Shown in pieces: positions 9,228-17,584 of a stretch of 64,000 bases of DNA. The position numbers were made by a program, and so were the translations under genes. The notes beneath the pieces were generated by a model. It saw only the letters and a program-made list of their open reading frames with translations. It was not told the DNA's origin and did no database searches. Source of the DNA: Elusimicrobiota bacterium (GTDB lineage Bacteria > Elusimicrobiota > Elusimicrobia > UBA1565 > UBA9628); contig CP096137.1 of NCBI GenBank assembly GCA_023213235.1, positions 1 through 64,000 of the forward strand, read 5' to 3'. Numbering within the stretch: the stretch's first letter is position 1; each line of letters opens with the position of its first letter.

Positions 9228-10199
9228 GTGATTGCCGAGCACGTTCTCTCCGTTTCCATCGCTCCGAGTGGAAAGGAGGAAGAGCTCAAGCTCGCGGCCG
9301 CCCTCACGCTCCTGAGGAAGGAGGACGCCCTGCTCGGCGTCGGCACGGACCCGGAAACCGGCAAGATGATCCTCTACGGCGTCGGAGAGTTGCATCTTCA
9401 GTTGGTTCGCGAGCGCCTGCAGCGGGAGTTCGGCGTGAAGTCCGCCTTCGGGCCGTTGCGGATCGTGTATCGCGAAACGATTCATCGCGAAGTGCGCGAA
9501 GAAGCGAAGTTCATCCGGAAGTCCGGAGGCCGCGGGCAGTTCGCCCATTGCACCCTCAAACTCGAGCCGCTGGCGGATCAGGACGGCTTCGAGTTCGATT
9601 GCGACGCGCAGGGAATCCCACCGGCCTTCGTCGGGAGCGTCGAGCGCGGCGTGCGGGAGGCTCTCGACCAAGGGCCTATCGGAGGCTACCCTCTGATCGG
9701 GATCAAGGCGACCTTGGTCGGTGCTTCTTTCAACGAAGAAGAATCGAACGAGATGGCCTTTAAGATCGCCGGCGCCATGGCCCTGCGCTCCGGCTGCAAG
9801 AAGGCGAGTCCGGCGATCCTCGAGCCGGTCATGAAGCTCGAAGCGGCATTTCCGGAGAAATACGCCGGCGCGGTCGTCGGCGAACTCAATGGGCGTCGCG
9901 CCAACATTCTAGAGATTGGAGGGGGATCAATCCAGAAGCTGAAAGGTACCGTCCCGCTGTCCGAGATGTTCGGCTTCGCCAACACGATGAGGGGCCTGTC
10001 CTCCGGAAACGTGTCGTTCATGATGGAGCCGAGCCACTTCGAGGAAATCCCGACGGAGAAGTGGAGGGCCACCAACGACCCTCATTCTCCCGACGAGCCA
10101 CCGACGGCTTCGGCGGGACGCCCGGTCAAGCCGTCGGGGCCGAAGCCCGGAATCCCGGGCGGCAAGGGGAAGGATTTTCCGCCGGAGCAGGATGCCTGA
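9228..10199 (+). CDS. EF-G-like protein lacking the GTPase domain (domains III-V only)
   Basis: A protein of 323 aa aligning with the C-terminal half of elongation factor G. Domain III is seen in YGVGELHLQLVRERL, domain IV in KSGGRGQFAHCTLKLEP, and domain V in PVMKLEAAFPEKYAGAVVGELNGRR. There is no P-loop or other G motif upstream, as the preceding gene ends at 9226. GTG 9228 is the only sensible start. A 35-residue Pro/Gly/Lys-rich tail ends the protein. Base composition is visibly less GC-rich than the neighbours. It could be a decayed EF-G paralogue, an acquired fragment, or a stand-alone ribosome-binding protein; the intact frame argues against simple decay. Confidence 0.7.
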   Translation: MIAEHVLSVSIAPSGKEEELKLAAALTLLRKEDALLGVGTDPETGKMILYGVGELHLQLVRERLQREFGVKSAFGPLRIVYRETIHREVREEAKFIRKSGGRGQFAHCTLKLEPLADQDGFEFDCDAQGIPPAFVGSVERGVREALDQGPIGGYPLIGIKATLVGASFNEEESNEMAFKIAGAMALRSGCKKASPAILEPVMKLEAAFPEKYAGAVVGELNGRRANILEIGGGSIQKLKGTVPLSEMFGFANTMRGLSSGNVSFMMEPSHFEEIPTEKWRATNDPHSPDEPPTASAGRPVKPSGPKPGIPGGKGKDFPPEQDA

Positions 10200-10204
10200 A
10201 AATG

Positions 10205-10237
10205 GCCCGCCCGGAACCATGTAGGTTCCGGGCGGGC
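10205..10237 (+). terminator. Strong hairpin after the EF-G-like gene
   Basis: A 14-bp perfect stem (10205-10218 with 10224-10237) around the loop ATGTA, starting 5 bp after the stop at 10199. There is no T tract, so it may act as a Rho-independent-like pause or an mRNA 3' end. The remaining 160 bp up to 10400 show nothing else recognisable apart from the -10 box of the next gene. Confidence 0.6.
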
Positions 10238-10400
10238 GCTCCTGGTGGGGTCGACGCGAACTGGTGCCGTAATCGGGTGAGCCTGTCTGTCGCGTCTTGA
10301 TGAGATGATAGCAGGGCCCCGTTTCGGAATTATTTCGGCGCCATTAAGTTCACGGGTCCGCCCGTGGAGAAATCCGACAAAGTAAGCCATACTATCGCCG

Positions 10401-11249
10401 ATGCGTGCCCGTCATCTCGCCGTCCTTCCTATCGTGCTCGCGGCGCTCTCAGGCTGCGGCGAGGTTTCCATCCGCACGGACATGCCCTCGGCCTACGGCG
10501 CCCCGGCGCCCGGGACCTCGCCGCTGGCGCCCGGCGAGACGCGGCTCGATCCCGCGATCTCGAACGCGCTGATCCGGCTCGCCGAGGACCGGCGCTCGCT
10601 GCGTCGCGACCTGACCAAGATCGAGGGCACGCCGGTCGCCGACATCCTGACGGTCGGCTCGCCGATCGGCTACTCGCTTCGCAACCGCTTCCTGAACGTC
10701 GGCATCCCGCTCGGCGAGGCCTTCGCGGCGAGCACCGACCCGGCCTTCCGCGCGCAGCTCCTCGAGCTCTCGCGCTGGGACCGCGACGGCGAGTCGCGCG
10801 CCTCCGCGCTGATCGCGCTCGCCAAGACGCACGACCTCAAGTATCTACAGGTGTTCAACGAGGCGCTGATCCACCTCGATCCCGGCGTGCGCTTCGGCGC
10901 GCTCGAGGCGCTCGTCGTCTTCGAGCACCCGCGCGAGGCGATGCCGCTCTTGGCCGCCGCCTCCGAGCGCGACACCGAGCCGCTCCTGCGCGTGTACGCC
11001 TCGGCGGGCCTGGCGCGCATGGGCGATCCCGCGGGGCTGCACCGCCTGCGCGGCTTCGTCAACAATCCCTCGTGGGTCGTAAAGGCCATGGCCGCCAAGT
11101 ACCTCGGCGAGCTCGGCACGGCCGAGGACTACGACCTGCTGCGCTCGCGCATCCCCGGCGAGGTCGGCAACGATTTCGTCGTCGCCGAGTTCTGCGTCTC
11201 GGCGCTGAAGCTGTGGCCGCTCAAGAAGGCTTCGAACGACCGCAAATGA
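10401..11249 (+). CDS. HEAT-repeat lipoprotein
   Basis: A protein of 282 aa with a lipoprotein signal peptide and lipobox (LAALSGC, Cys at about residue 20), then a Pro-rich linker and a helical region with HEAT-like repeats (for example DPGVRFGALEALVVF and SWVVKAMAAKYLGELG). It is probably a periplasmic, membrane-anchored scaffold. TACTAT at 10390-10395 lies 5 nt before the ATG, suggesting a leaderless transcript. Its stop overlaps the ATG of a paralogue. It heads the operon leading into exbB-exbD-tonB-like genes, so a structural role near that complex is possible but unproven. Confidence 0.75.
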   Translation: MRARHLAVLPIVLAALSGCGEVSIRTDMPSAYGAPAPGTSPLAPGETRLDPAISNALIRLAEDRRSLRRDLTKIEGTPVADILTVGSPIGYSLRNRFLNVGIPLGEAFAASTDPAFRAQLLELSRWDRDGESRASALIALAKTHDLKYLQVFNEALIHLDPGVRFGALEALVVFEHPREAMPLLAAASERDTEPLLRVYASAGLARMGDPAGLHRLRGFVNNPSWVVKAMAAKYLGELGTAEDYDLLRSRIPGEVGNDFVVAEFCVSALKLWPLKKASNDRK

Positions 11250-12079
11250 GAACCCTTCTACTCATAGCCGTCCTGCTCGTTCCCGCGGCCCGCGCCGGCG
11301 ATCCGGTGCCGGTCAACCTCGGCGTCGACATGAGCCTGGGCTTCCTGCCCGCCCTCGAGGTCACCGCGCCGCGCGTCAAGCAGGAAGACCTGATCGACCC
11401 CATGATCAACCAGCAGCTCATGCGCCTGCTCACCCAGCGCATGGACGCGCGCGCCGACTCGGTCGCCGCGAGCGACGCCTCGCTGTTCAACTTGGCGCGG
11501 CTCTCGACTTTGACGGGCTACTCGCTCAAGACGCGCTACACCGAGATCGGCTTCCTGCTCACCGAGGGACTGGCCGGCACGAAGGACTTCCAGCTGCAGA
11601 ACGAGCTCGAGAAGGCCGCGCGCCTGGCCAAGAACGTGCAGACCCGCGCCGCCGCGATGGTCGCGCTCGCCTACACCAAGCGCATGCAGTACCTGACCTT
11701 GTTCCAAGGCGCGCTGACCGACCCGAATCCGACCGTGCGCTTCGCGGCGCTCGAGAGCCTGCTCGTGCTCGGCGACGCGTCGGTGCAGCTGCAATTGGGC
11801 GGGGCCGCCCGCAACGACCAGTCGGTCGCGATCCAGATCTACGCCGCGGCGGGCCTCTGGCGCAAGGGCGACTCCTTCGGCAAGGAGATCCTGCTGCGCT
11901 TCCTCGATCATCAGGACTGGTTCGCGCGCGCGATGGCGGCGTACTACCTCGGCGAGATGGGCGGCGGCTACGAGTACCGGCGCCTGATGAACTACCTCGA
12001 CCGCGAGACCGATCCCTCGGCGAAGGCCGAGATCGCGACCGCTCTGATGAAACTCCACCCGAAAAAGGACCTCCCCTGA
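11246..12079 (+). CDS. Exported HEAT-repeat protein, paralogue of the preceding gene
   Basis: A protein of 277 aa with a cleavable signal peptide (MRTLLLIAVLLVPAARA) but no lipobox cysteine. The body repeats the layout of the upstream lipoprotein: a GYSLKTRYTEIGFLLTEG segment against its GYSLRNRFLNVGIPLGEA, and DHQDWFARAMAAYYLGEMG against its NPSWVVKAMAAKYLGELG. This indicates tandem duplication followed by loss or gain of lipidation. The ATGA overlap with the upstream gene indicates coupled translation. Periplasmic location is inferred from the signal peptide. Confidence 0.72.
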   Translation: MRTLLLIAVLLVPAARAGDPVPVNLGVDMSLGFLPALEVTAPRVKQEDLIDPMINQQLMRLLTQRMDARADSVAASDASLFNLARLSTLTGYSLKTRYTEIGFLLTEGLAGTKDFQLQNELEKAARLAKNVQTRAAAMVALAYTKRMQYLTLFQGALTDPNPTVRFAALESLLVLGDASVQLQLGGAARNDQSVAIQIYAAAGLWRKGDSFGKEILLRFLDHQDWFARAMAAYYLGEMGGGYEYRRLMNYLDRETDPSAKAEIATALMKLHPKKDLP

Positions 12080-12090
12080 ACAACTCCCCG

Positions 12091-12666
12091 ATGATGGCGC
12101 TGGCGCTGACGGGCGGCGGCTGGGTGATCTGGGCGCTGATCTTGAGCTCGGTCGCGGCGGTCGCGCTCGCCTACGACCGCTTCAAGCTGCTGAAGGAGGA
12201 GGGCGCCGCGCTCAAAGCCCTGCGCGCCCCCGTGCTCGCCGCGGCCGCCGCCGAGGACTTCGCGGCCGCCGACAAGGCGCTCAAGGCCCATCCGGGCTCG
12301 GCCGCGCGCGTGCTGGCCGAGGTCGAGCATCTCGAGGCCGCGCTCGCCGACGAGAAGCGCCACCTCGAGGGCAAGCTCCTGTGGCTCGGCACGCTCGGCA
12401 ACAACGCGCCGTTCGTCGGCCTGTTCGGCACCGTGCTCGGCGTCATCAAGGCCTTCCACGACCTGGCGGAGTCCGGCTCCGGGCCCGAGGTCGTCATGGC
12501 CGGCCTCTCCGAGGCGCTCGTGGCGACCGCGGTCGGCCTGCTCGTCGCGATTCCCGCGGTGCTCGCCTACAACGCGCTCTCGAAGCAGGTCAAGGACATC
12601 CTCTCCGAGACCGAGGCGCTGGGCCGCCGCCTGGCCCCCGTCCGCGCGGAGGCGCGCCGCCGGTAG
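12091..12666 (+). CDS. exbB: MotA/TolQ/ExbB proton channel protein
   Basis: A protein of 191 aa with the family topology: one N-terminal helix, a cytoplasmic Ala/Glu-rich segment, then two helices. The conserved stretch APFVGLFGTVLGVIKAFHDLA and the later VATAVGLLVAIPAVLAYN are diagnostic. With the ExbD/TolR- and TonB-like proteins encoded next, it forms an inner-membrane motor coupling proton flow to the cell envelope. The sequence does not decide between Tol-type (envelope constriction) and Ton-type (uptake) function. No Pal or TolB lies nearby. Confidence 0.88.
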   Translation: MMALALTGGGWVIWALILSSVAAVALAYDRFKLLKEEGAALKALRAPVLAAAAAEDFAAADKALKAHPGSAARVLAEVEHLEAALADEKRHLEGKLLWLGTLGNNAPFVGLFGTVLGVIKAFHDLAESGSGPEVVMAGLSEALVATAVGLLVAIPAVLAYNALSKQVKDILSETEALGRRLAPVRAEARRR

Positions 12667-12673
12667 AGGGACC

Positions 12674-13075
12674 ATGCACGCCTCCGACGCCGACGACGGC
12701 CCCATCACCGGGATCAACGTCACGCCGCTCGTCGACGTCGTGCTCGTCGTGCTGATCATCTTCATGGCGACCGCCCCGATGATCGCGCGCCGCGCGATCA
12801 AGGTCGAGGTGCCGCGCGTGGCCAAGCAGGACAAGGCCGCGACCGACGCGATCGCCGTCGCGCTGACCGCCAACCGCGAGCTGACCTTGGGCGGCAAGCC
12901 CGTCACGCCCGAGGAGCTCAAGAAGACGCTCGCGCAGGTCCTCGCCGCGAAGCCCGAGCAGGCCGTGACGATCTCCGCCGACAAGACCTTGCCCTACGGC
13001 GACGTGGCCGAACTGCTCGACACGGTGCGCGGCGCCGGCGTGCGCAAGGTCGGCCTCGAGGTGCGCCGCAAGTGA
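12674..13075 (+). CDS. exbD: ExbD/TolR biopolymer transport protein
   Basis: A protein of 133 aa with a short cytoplasmic N-terminus, one transmembrane helix (VTPLVDVVLVVLIIFMATAP) with the essential aspartate at its start, and a periplasmic domain ending KVGLEVRRK. It partners the upstream ExbB-like channel. The stop overlaps the GTG start of the TonB-like gene (GTGA). Confidence 0.9.
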   Translation: MHASDADDGPITGINVTPLVDVVLVVLIIFMATAPMIARRAIKVEVPRVAKQDKAATDAIAVALTANRELTLGGKPVTPEELKKTLAQVLAAKPEQAVTISADKTLPYGDVAELLDTVRGAGVRKVGLEVRRK

Positions 13076-13815
13076 TCGCGCGCCCGCCGTCGCCGCCGCC
13101 CGCGCGCGACTCGCTCGGCTGGTCGCTGATGACGCACGCCTGCCTGTTCGCGGCGATGTGGCTGCTGCCCAAGCTCTCCTGGAATCCGGCGCCGCCCTTC
13201 GAGATCGAGATCACCGATCCCTATCTCGGCGACGGCCCCGCCAAGCTCGGCGCGCCGAAGGCCTTCGTGCCGGGCGTCCCGGAGAGGATCAACCGCACGC
13301 CCGACGTCCCCGTGCCGCCGAAGCCCGTCGAGAAGGCGCCCGAGCCTCCGAAGGACTGGACTTTGCCGGGGCCGAGCACCAAGGTCGTCGAGACGCAGGA
13401 GCCGGTCGCGCCCACGCCCGGCGGCGCCGTCGGCGGCACGGGCACCGCGGCCAAAACCGGCGGCTCCGGCGAGGGCTCCGACGACGGCGTGCCGGGCGGC
13501 ACGGGCCACGGCGGTACGCCGCTCAAGGAGATGCCGCGCCTGCTCAATCTCGCGGAGGTCCTGGCCGGCATGCGCCGCCTCTACCCCGAGAGCGAGCGCC
13601 AGGCCGGCCGCGAGGGCGCGGTGATCATCGTCATCCACCTCAACACCGACGGCCAGGTGACCTCGTCCGACATCGCGCGGCCCGCCAGCCCCGCCTTCGA
13701 CGAGGCCGCCAAGAAGGTCGGCGCGCTCATGCGCTTCTCGCCCGCGATCGGGCTCAATGGGAAGCCGGTCCACGTCCGCATGCCCCAGGAAGTCCGCTTC
13801 CGCCTGACCGATTAG
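13072..13815 (+). CDS. tonB: TonB-family energy transducer
   Basis: A protein of 247 aa with an N-terminal membrane anchor (about residues 13-30), a long Pro/Lys/Gly-rich periplasm-spanning linker, and a C-terminal TonB-like domain of about 90 residues (REGAVIIVIHLNTDGQVTSS ... FDEAAKKVGALMRFSPAI). The start is the GTG overlapping the exbD stop. The linker has TonB-style proline runs, which points to a periplasm-spanning role. Its stop codon (13813-13815) forms the first three bases of the left inverted repeat flanking the next gene. Confidence 0.85.
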   Translation: MIARPPSPPPARDSLGWSLMTHACLFAAMWLLPKLSWNPAPPFEIEITDPYLGDGPAKLGAPKAFVPGVPERINRTPDVPVPPKPVEKAPEPPKDWTLPGPSTKVVETQEPVAPTPGGAVGGTGTAAKTGGSGEGSDDGVPGGTGHGGTPLKEMPRLLNLAEVLAGMRRLYPESERQAGREGAVIIVIHLNTDGQVTSSDIARPASPAFDEAAKKVGALMRFSPAIGLNGKPVHVRMPQEVRFRLTD

Positions 13816-13844
13816 TGCCAGGCACGTACATTCGGTAAATTCTC
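13813..13844. repeat. Left 32-bp inverted repeat flanking the GNAT gene
   Basis: This 32-bp sequence is repeated perfectly in inverted orientation at 14356-14387. Its outer end (TAGTGCCAGGC) resembles the GGTGTCAGG ends of the three palindromes in this window, with C in place of T. The first three bases are the stop codon of the tonB-like gene. A TAAATT hexamer (13836-13841) inside it lies 6 nt before the GNAT start and could be its -10 element. Confidence 0.9.
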
Positions 13845-13847
13845 CGC

Positions 13848-14356
13848 ATGGAACTCCAGCCCGTCCTCCACGGCCCGCGCCTCAAGCTTCGTCCCCTGAA
13901 GCCTTCCGACTTCGAGAAGCTGTACTCCGCGGCTTCGGACCCGCTGATCTGGGAGCTTCACCCGTGCCCGGACCGCTGGAAACGCGACGTGTTCGAGGAA
14001 TTCTTCTCGAAGGCGCTCGACTCGCGCGGGGCGCTCGCCGTCGAGCGTAAGGACGACGGACGGCTCATCGGCACGTCGCGCTACTACGACTCCGACGGCC
14101 GGAAGTCGGTCGCGATCGGCTTCACGTTCCTGACGCGCGAGCATTGGGGGGCGCCTGGAACCGGGAGCTCAAGTTTCTGATGCTCGACCACGCCTTCATC
14201 TACGTCTCTCGCGTGCTATTCCACGTCGGCGAGGGGAACCTGCGCTCGCGGCGTGCGATGGAGAAGATCGGCGCCAAGCTGTCCGGGCGCCTCGAGCGTA
14301 CGAAACCAGACGGATCACCGGATCCGACCGTCGTCTACGAGATCCGGGCGCTCTAG
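13848..14356 (+). CDS. GNAT-family N-acetyltransferase
   Basis: With one G added to the GGGGGG run near 14147-14152 this becomes a 169-aa protein like RimJ/RimL-type acetyltransferases. It begins LHGPRLKLRPLKPSDFEKLY, has a central IGFTFLTREHWGGAWNRELK with the acetyl-CoA-binding region, and the C-terminal LFHVGEGNLRSRRAMEKIGA typical of the GNAT fold. Acceptors in this subfamily include ribosomal protein N-termini and small molecules; the target here is unknown. The gene is enclosed by 32-bp perfect inverted repeats that abut the stop codons of both neighbours, so it looks like an inserted cassette. Its own stop ends at the first base of the right repeat. Confidence 0.82.
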
Positions 14357-14387
14357 AGAATTTACCGAATGTACGTGCCTGGCACTA
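14356..14387. repeat. Right 32-bp inverted repeat flanking the GNAT gene
   Basis: Exact reverse complement of 13813-13844. Its last three bases (14385-14387) are the stop codon, read on the minus strand, of the MFS gene. The two repeats with the GNAT gene span 575 bp. Confidence 0.9.
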
Positions 14388-16130
14388 TTTCTTGAGGCGG
14401 AGGGAGGCGTAGTAGACGCCGAGGGCGAGCGCGGTGAAGGCGGCGCAGGTGATGGCGATGGCGTGGAGCAGCGGCACCGCGTCGAGCAGGAAGCCGAGCG
14501 CCATCGAGATCAGCGCGGAGCCGATCACGAACGCGCCGTACAGGAAGGCCGTCGCGCGGGCCTGGTCCTTGTCGGCGACGCGGCCCTGCACCTCGGAGCG
14601 CAGCGACAGGTCGCCGGCCGACCACGTCGCCGAGGACAACAGGATCAGCGGCAGCAGGATCAGGAGGCTCTTCGAGAGAGCCAGCGCCCAGATCAAAGTG
14701 AGGCCGATCGCCGACCACTTGATCCATTGCGACGGGCCGTCGAAGCGCGACGCGAGCTTCAGCAGGACCCACGCGCCGATGAGCTCGCCGAGGTTCGAGG
14801 AGGCGAGCAGCCAGCCGGAGACCGAGGGATCCTCGAGCACCTTCTTGGCGACGACGGGGATCAGCAGGTTCTCGAAGACGCGGTGGACGATCTGCGGCAG
14901 GATGAAGGCCATGGCGACCCAGCGCAGGCGCACGTCGCCGAGCACGAGCTTCGCGCCGGACTTGAGGTCGCGGAAGTAGGACGCGACGACGGAGGCCGGG
15001 CTTCGGCGCGGGGACGGCGCCGCAGCGGCGGGAGCGGCGTGTGAGACGCGCCAGAACAGCCAGGCGGCCAGGGCGTAGGCCGGGGGCTGGATCGCGAGCG
15101 CCCAGACCGGGCCGCCGAAGCCGATGAGCAAGCCGGCCCCGACCGCGCCCGCGACGCCGGCGACCTGGTACCAGATGTGGAGCTTCGCGTTGTAGCTCTC
15201 GAGCGCGTCCTCGCTCTTGCCGACGAGCAGCGGCGGAATCGAATGGCGCGTGGTCTCGATGATCCCGGTCATGCCGCCGATGAGGAGGTAGAGCGGGATC
15301 ATCGTCGCGGCCGAGAGCGCGCCGGCCGCGACGACTCCGACGAGGACGGAGACGAGCGCGGCCTGGGCGGCGACGGCGCCGGCGAGGACCTTGCGGGCCT
15401 GGAAGCGGGCCGCGAGGCCCTCGGACATGCCGGCGAAGACGGTCTGGGCCAGGCCGTAGGCGACGACGAGGCCGGCGACGGCGGAGAAGCCGCCGAAGGC
15501 GGAGAGGGCGAGAAGGGGCATGCCGAGAGTGACGGACTCCATGCCGGACTTCGTGACGGCGGTGCCGATCATGAGGCGGCGGATGCTGGGGTCGGGCTTC
15601 GGGGTCGGAGCGGAGGGAGGGGAGAGGCGGGGGCGGTCTTCCGAGGAAGGAGCGCCTGATACGGAACCGACGCGACGGGTCAGGGCTTCGCCCGTCAGCA
15701 AGGCGAAGGATTCGGAGGCGAGGGCGGTGGCGTCGCTCGCGGGGGCGTCGGACAACGAGCTGTTTAAGCGCTGCGCGACGGCCGCGTTATTAAGAACGGC
15801 TTTCAACGGACTCGCGGCCTTAGCGGGCGCCGGAGCGGCCGCGGTCTTAAGAACGGACTTCAACGGCTGCGCGGCCTGGACCGGAACGGAGACGGCAATG
15901 GAGGGAGCCAGTAGAGTCGGCGACAACGTCAACGACAACGTCAATGACAACGGCGAGGTCATGGCCGAGAGCGGAGAACCCGGCGGGAGCACGGAATTCA
16001 GGGTGGGAACGGAATTAACGGAAGGGAGTCGGACGGAACTCGCGCTTCGCGCGACCTGAGCGACGGACTCTTGGGGGAAGAGCGCCGAGAGCAGGCACAA
16101 CGACAGCGCGACTCGCACGACGGTGTTCAT
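14385..16130 (-). CDS. MFS transporter with signal peptide and long N-terminal linker
   Basis: A protein of 581 aa. Residues 1-25 look like a signal peptide (ALSLCLLSALFPQESVAQV), followed by about 160 residues of Ser/Ala/Leu/Pro-rich low complexity, including a duplicated segment (PLKSVLKTAAA and PLKAVLNNAAV). The remaining 390 residues are about 12 hydrophobic helices of an MFS carrier (GGMTGIIETTRHSIPPLL, RVFENLLIPVVAKKVLED). The substrate is unknown. It lies 4 bp after the CPBP-protease gene, which has the same signal-plus-linker layout, so they form an operon. Its stop is shared with the right repeat of the GNAT cassette. Confidence 0.78.
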   Translation of the reverse strand: MNTVVRVALSLCLLSALFPQESVAQVARSASSVRLPSVNSVPTLNSVLPPGSPLSAMTSPLSLTLSLTLSPTLLAPSIAVSVPVQAAQPLKSVLKTAAAPAPAKAASPLKAVLNNAAVAQRLNSSLSDAPASDATALASESFALLTGEALTRRVGSVSGAPSSEDRPRLSPPSAPTPKPDPSIRRLMIGTAVTKSGMESVTLGMPLLALSAFGGFSAVAGLVVAYGLAQTVFAGMSEGLAARFQARKVLAGAVAAQAALVSVLVGVVAAGALSAATMIPLYLLIGGMTGIIETTRHSIPPLLVGKSEDALESYNAKLHIWYQVAGVAGAVGAGLLIGFGGPVWALAIQPPAYALAAWLFWRVSHAAPAAAAPSPRRSPASVVASYFRDLKSGAKLVLGDVRLRWVAMAFILPQIVHRVFENLLIPVVAKKVLEDPSVSGWLLASSNLGELIGAWVLLKLASRFDGPSQWIKWSAIGLTLIWALALSKSLLILLPLILLSSATWSAGDLSLRSEVQGRVADKDQARATAFLYGAFVIGSALISMALGFLLDAVPLLHAIAITCAAFTALALGVYYASLRLKK

Positions 16131-16134
16131 TGTT

Positions 16135-17490
16135 TTACTGATTGCTGCGGAGCTTCCGGAACCCGTTGATTCCGAGGAGCACGGCGCCGATGATCCAGAA
16201 CACGTTCGGCATCAGGAAGAAGTAGCCGGCGGTCAGGAGGGCGGCGAAGAGCAGAGAGAGAAGCCCGCTCATCGGGAGCGGGGTCAGGGCGCCGGACTTG
16301 ATGTCGGGCCGCTGGCTCTTCAGGAGTTTGATCGAGCGCCACATGGCCCACAGCGCCAGGGGAGCGGCGGCGAGGCTCAGGATGGGCATGCCGGCGGCGG
16401 CGAACACGACCGTCACGGCGAGGAGGCCGTTGAAGATGCCGTGCGCGGCCATCGCGGCGAGGATGCCTTCCTTCTTGTAGACGTAGCTCAACGCGAGCGC
16501 GAAGACCATGCGGGCGGCGAAGAGGACAGGGTCGGCGGTTTCATGGAGCGCGACGAAGAGCGTCGAGGTGATCAGCGCCGGAACGACGAAGTCGCCCATG
16601 CGCAGCTTGGCGGTGAGCTTGGCGAGGCGGCCCTGAAAGGCGCCGCGGAAGATCGCTTCCTCGGAGAGCGGCGCCATGAGCGCGGCTCCGACCCAGATCG
16701 CGAGGGCCTGGACCAGGCTCGTGGTCGCGTCGCCGACGGGGCCCTCGTAGTTGGGATGCGGTTCGTAGCCGAAGGCGGAGGCGACGGCGACCGTGATCAT
16801 CGTGATCGCGATCGAGCCGACGGCCGCGATGGTGCCGACGGCGAAGGTGCGCTTGATCGACGTTCGCGGGGCCGAAGGCGCGGGCTCGCCGGAGAACTTC
16901 TCGACCCAGCGGGGGCCCTTCGCGGGCTCGCGGGCGCCGGCGGGCTCGAGGCTGCGGCGCTCCTCGGAGGAGGCGGCGGCGCGGACGGAGGCGTCGAGGG
17001 CGGAGCGACGCGAGGCGGCGGAGTCGAAAAGGGCGCCGAGCTCGGCGTCGGGGGTCGTCGCGGCGCCGGGCTTGGCGGCGGCCTCGAGGCGGGAGGCGCC
17101 CTGCGTCAGCGCGACCGCGGCGTTGGCGGCGGGAGCCGCGGCGAGCGCGGCGGGGACGGCCTTGACGGCGACGGGCGAGGCGAGGACGGAGACGGGGCGG
17201 ACGGCGGCGGCGGCGGGCAGCGCCGAGGGCAGGCCGGCGACGGCGGCGGACTTGAGGACAGGGGTGGAGGCCGGCAGCGGCGAGGGGGACAGCGCCGGGG
17301 CGCCGAGGTTCGCGGCGGGAAGAGAAAAATTCGGGACGACGGAGACGATCGAGCCCGCGGCAGAGGAGGCCGAGGCCGTCGCGGCGGCGGCGCGGCCCGA
17401 CATCACCTGGGCGGCGGCCTCGTAGGGCGCGAGCCCCGGGGCGGCGACGAGGACGGCCAACGCGGCGGCGAGGCGGGAGATGCGGTTCAT
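16135..17490 (-). CDS. CPBP-family intramembrane metalloprotease with exported N-terminal extension
   Basis: A protein of 451 aa. A signal peptide (residues about 1-28) is followed by a 190-residue Ala/Pro/Ser-rich linker, then a CAAX-protease/bacteriocin-processing (CPBP) domain of about seven helices. The catalytic EEAIFRGAFQGRL motif and the later histidine motifs (FVALHE, MAAHGIFNGL) are intact. Substrates of CPBP enzymes in most bacteria are unknown. ATG 17490 is preferred because TATACT (17497-17502) lies exactly 6 nt upstream. Confidence 0.8.
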   Translation of the reverse strand: MNRISRLAAALAVLVAAPGLAPYEAAAQVMSGRAAAATASASSAAGSIVSVVPNFSLPAANLGAPALSPSPLPASTPVLKSAAVAGLPSALPAAAAVRPVSVLASPVAVKAVPAALAAAPAANAAVALTQGASRLEAAAKPGAATTPDAELGALFDSAASRRSALDASVRAAASSEERRSLEPAGAREPAKGPRWVEKFSGEPAPSAPRTSIKRTFAVGTIAAVGSIAITMITVAVASAFGYEPHPNYEGPVGDATTSLVQALAIWVGAALMAPLSEEAIFRGAFQGRLAKLTAKLRMGDFVVPALITSTLFVALHETADPVLFAARMVFALALSYVYKKEGILAAMAAHGIFNGLLAVTVVFAAAGMPILSLAAAPLALWAMWRSIKLLKSQRPDIKSGALTPLPMSGLLSLLFAALLTAGYFFLMPNVFWIIGAVLLGINGFRKLRSNQ

Positions 17491-17584
17491 GGCCCCAGTA
17501 TAGCCGTCCCGGAGAGGCGGGACCCGGACCAACGGGGGCGTCGATCGCGCGGCTTGCGACCTATGAGGAAAGAGGGCCTAGGGC

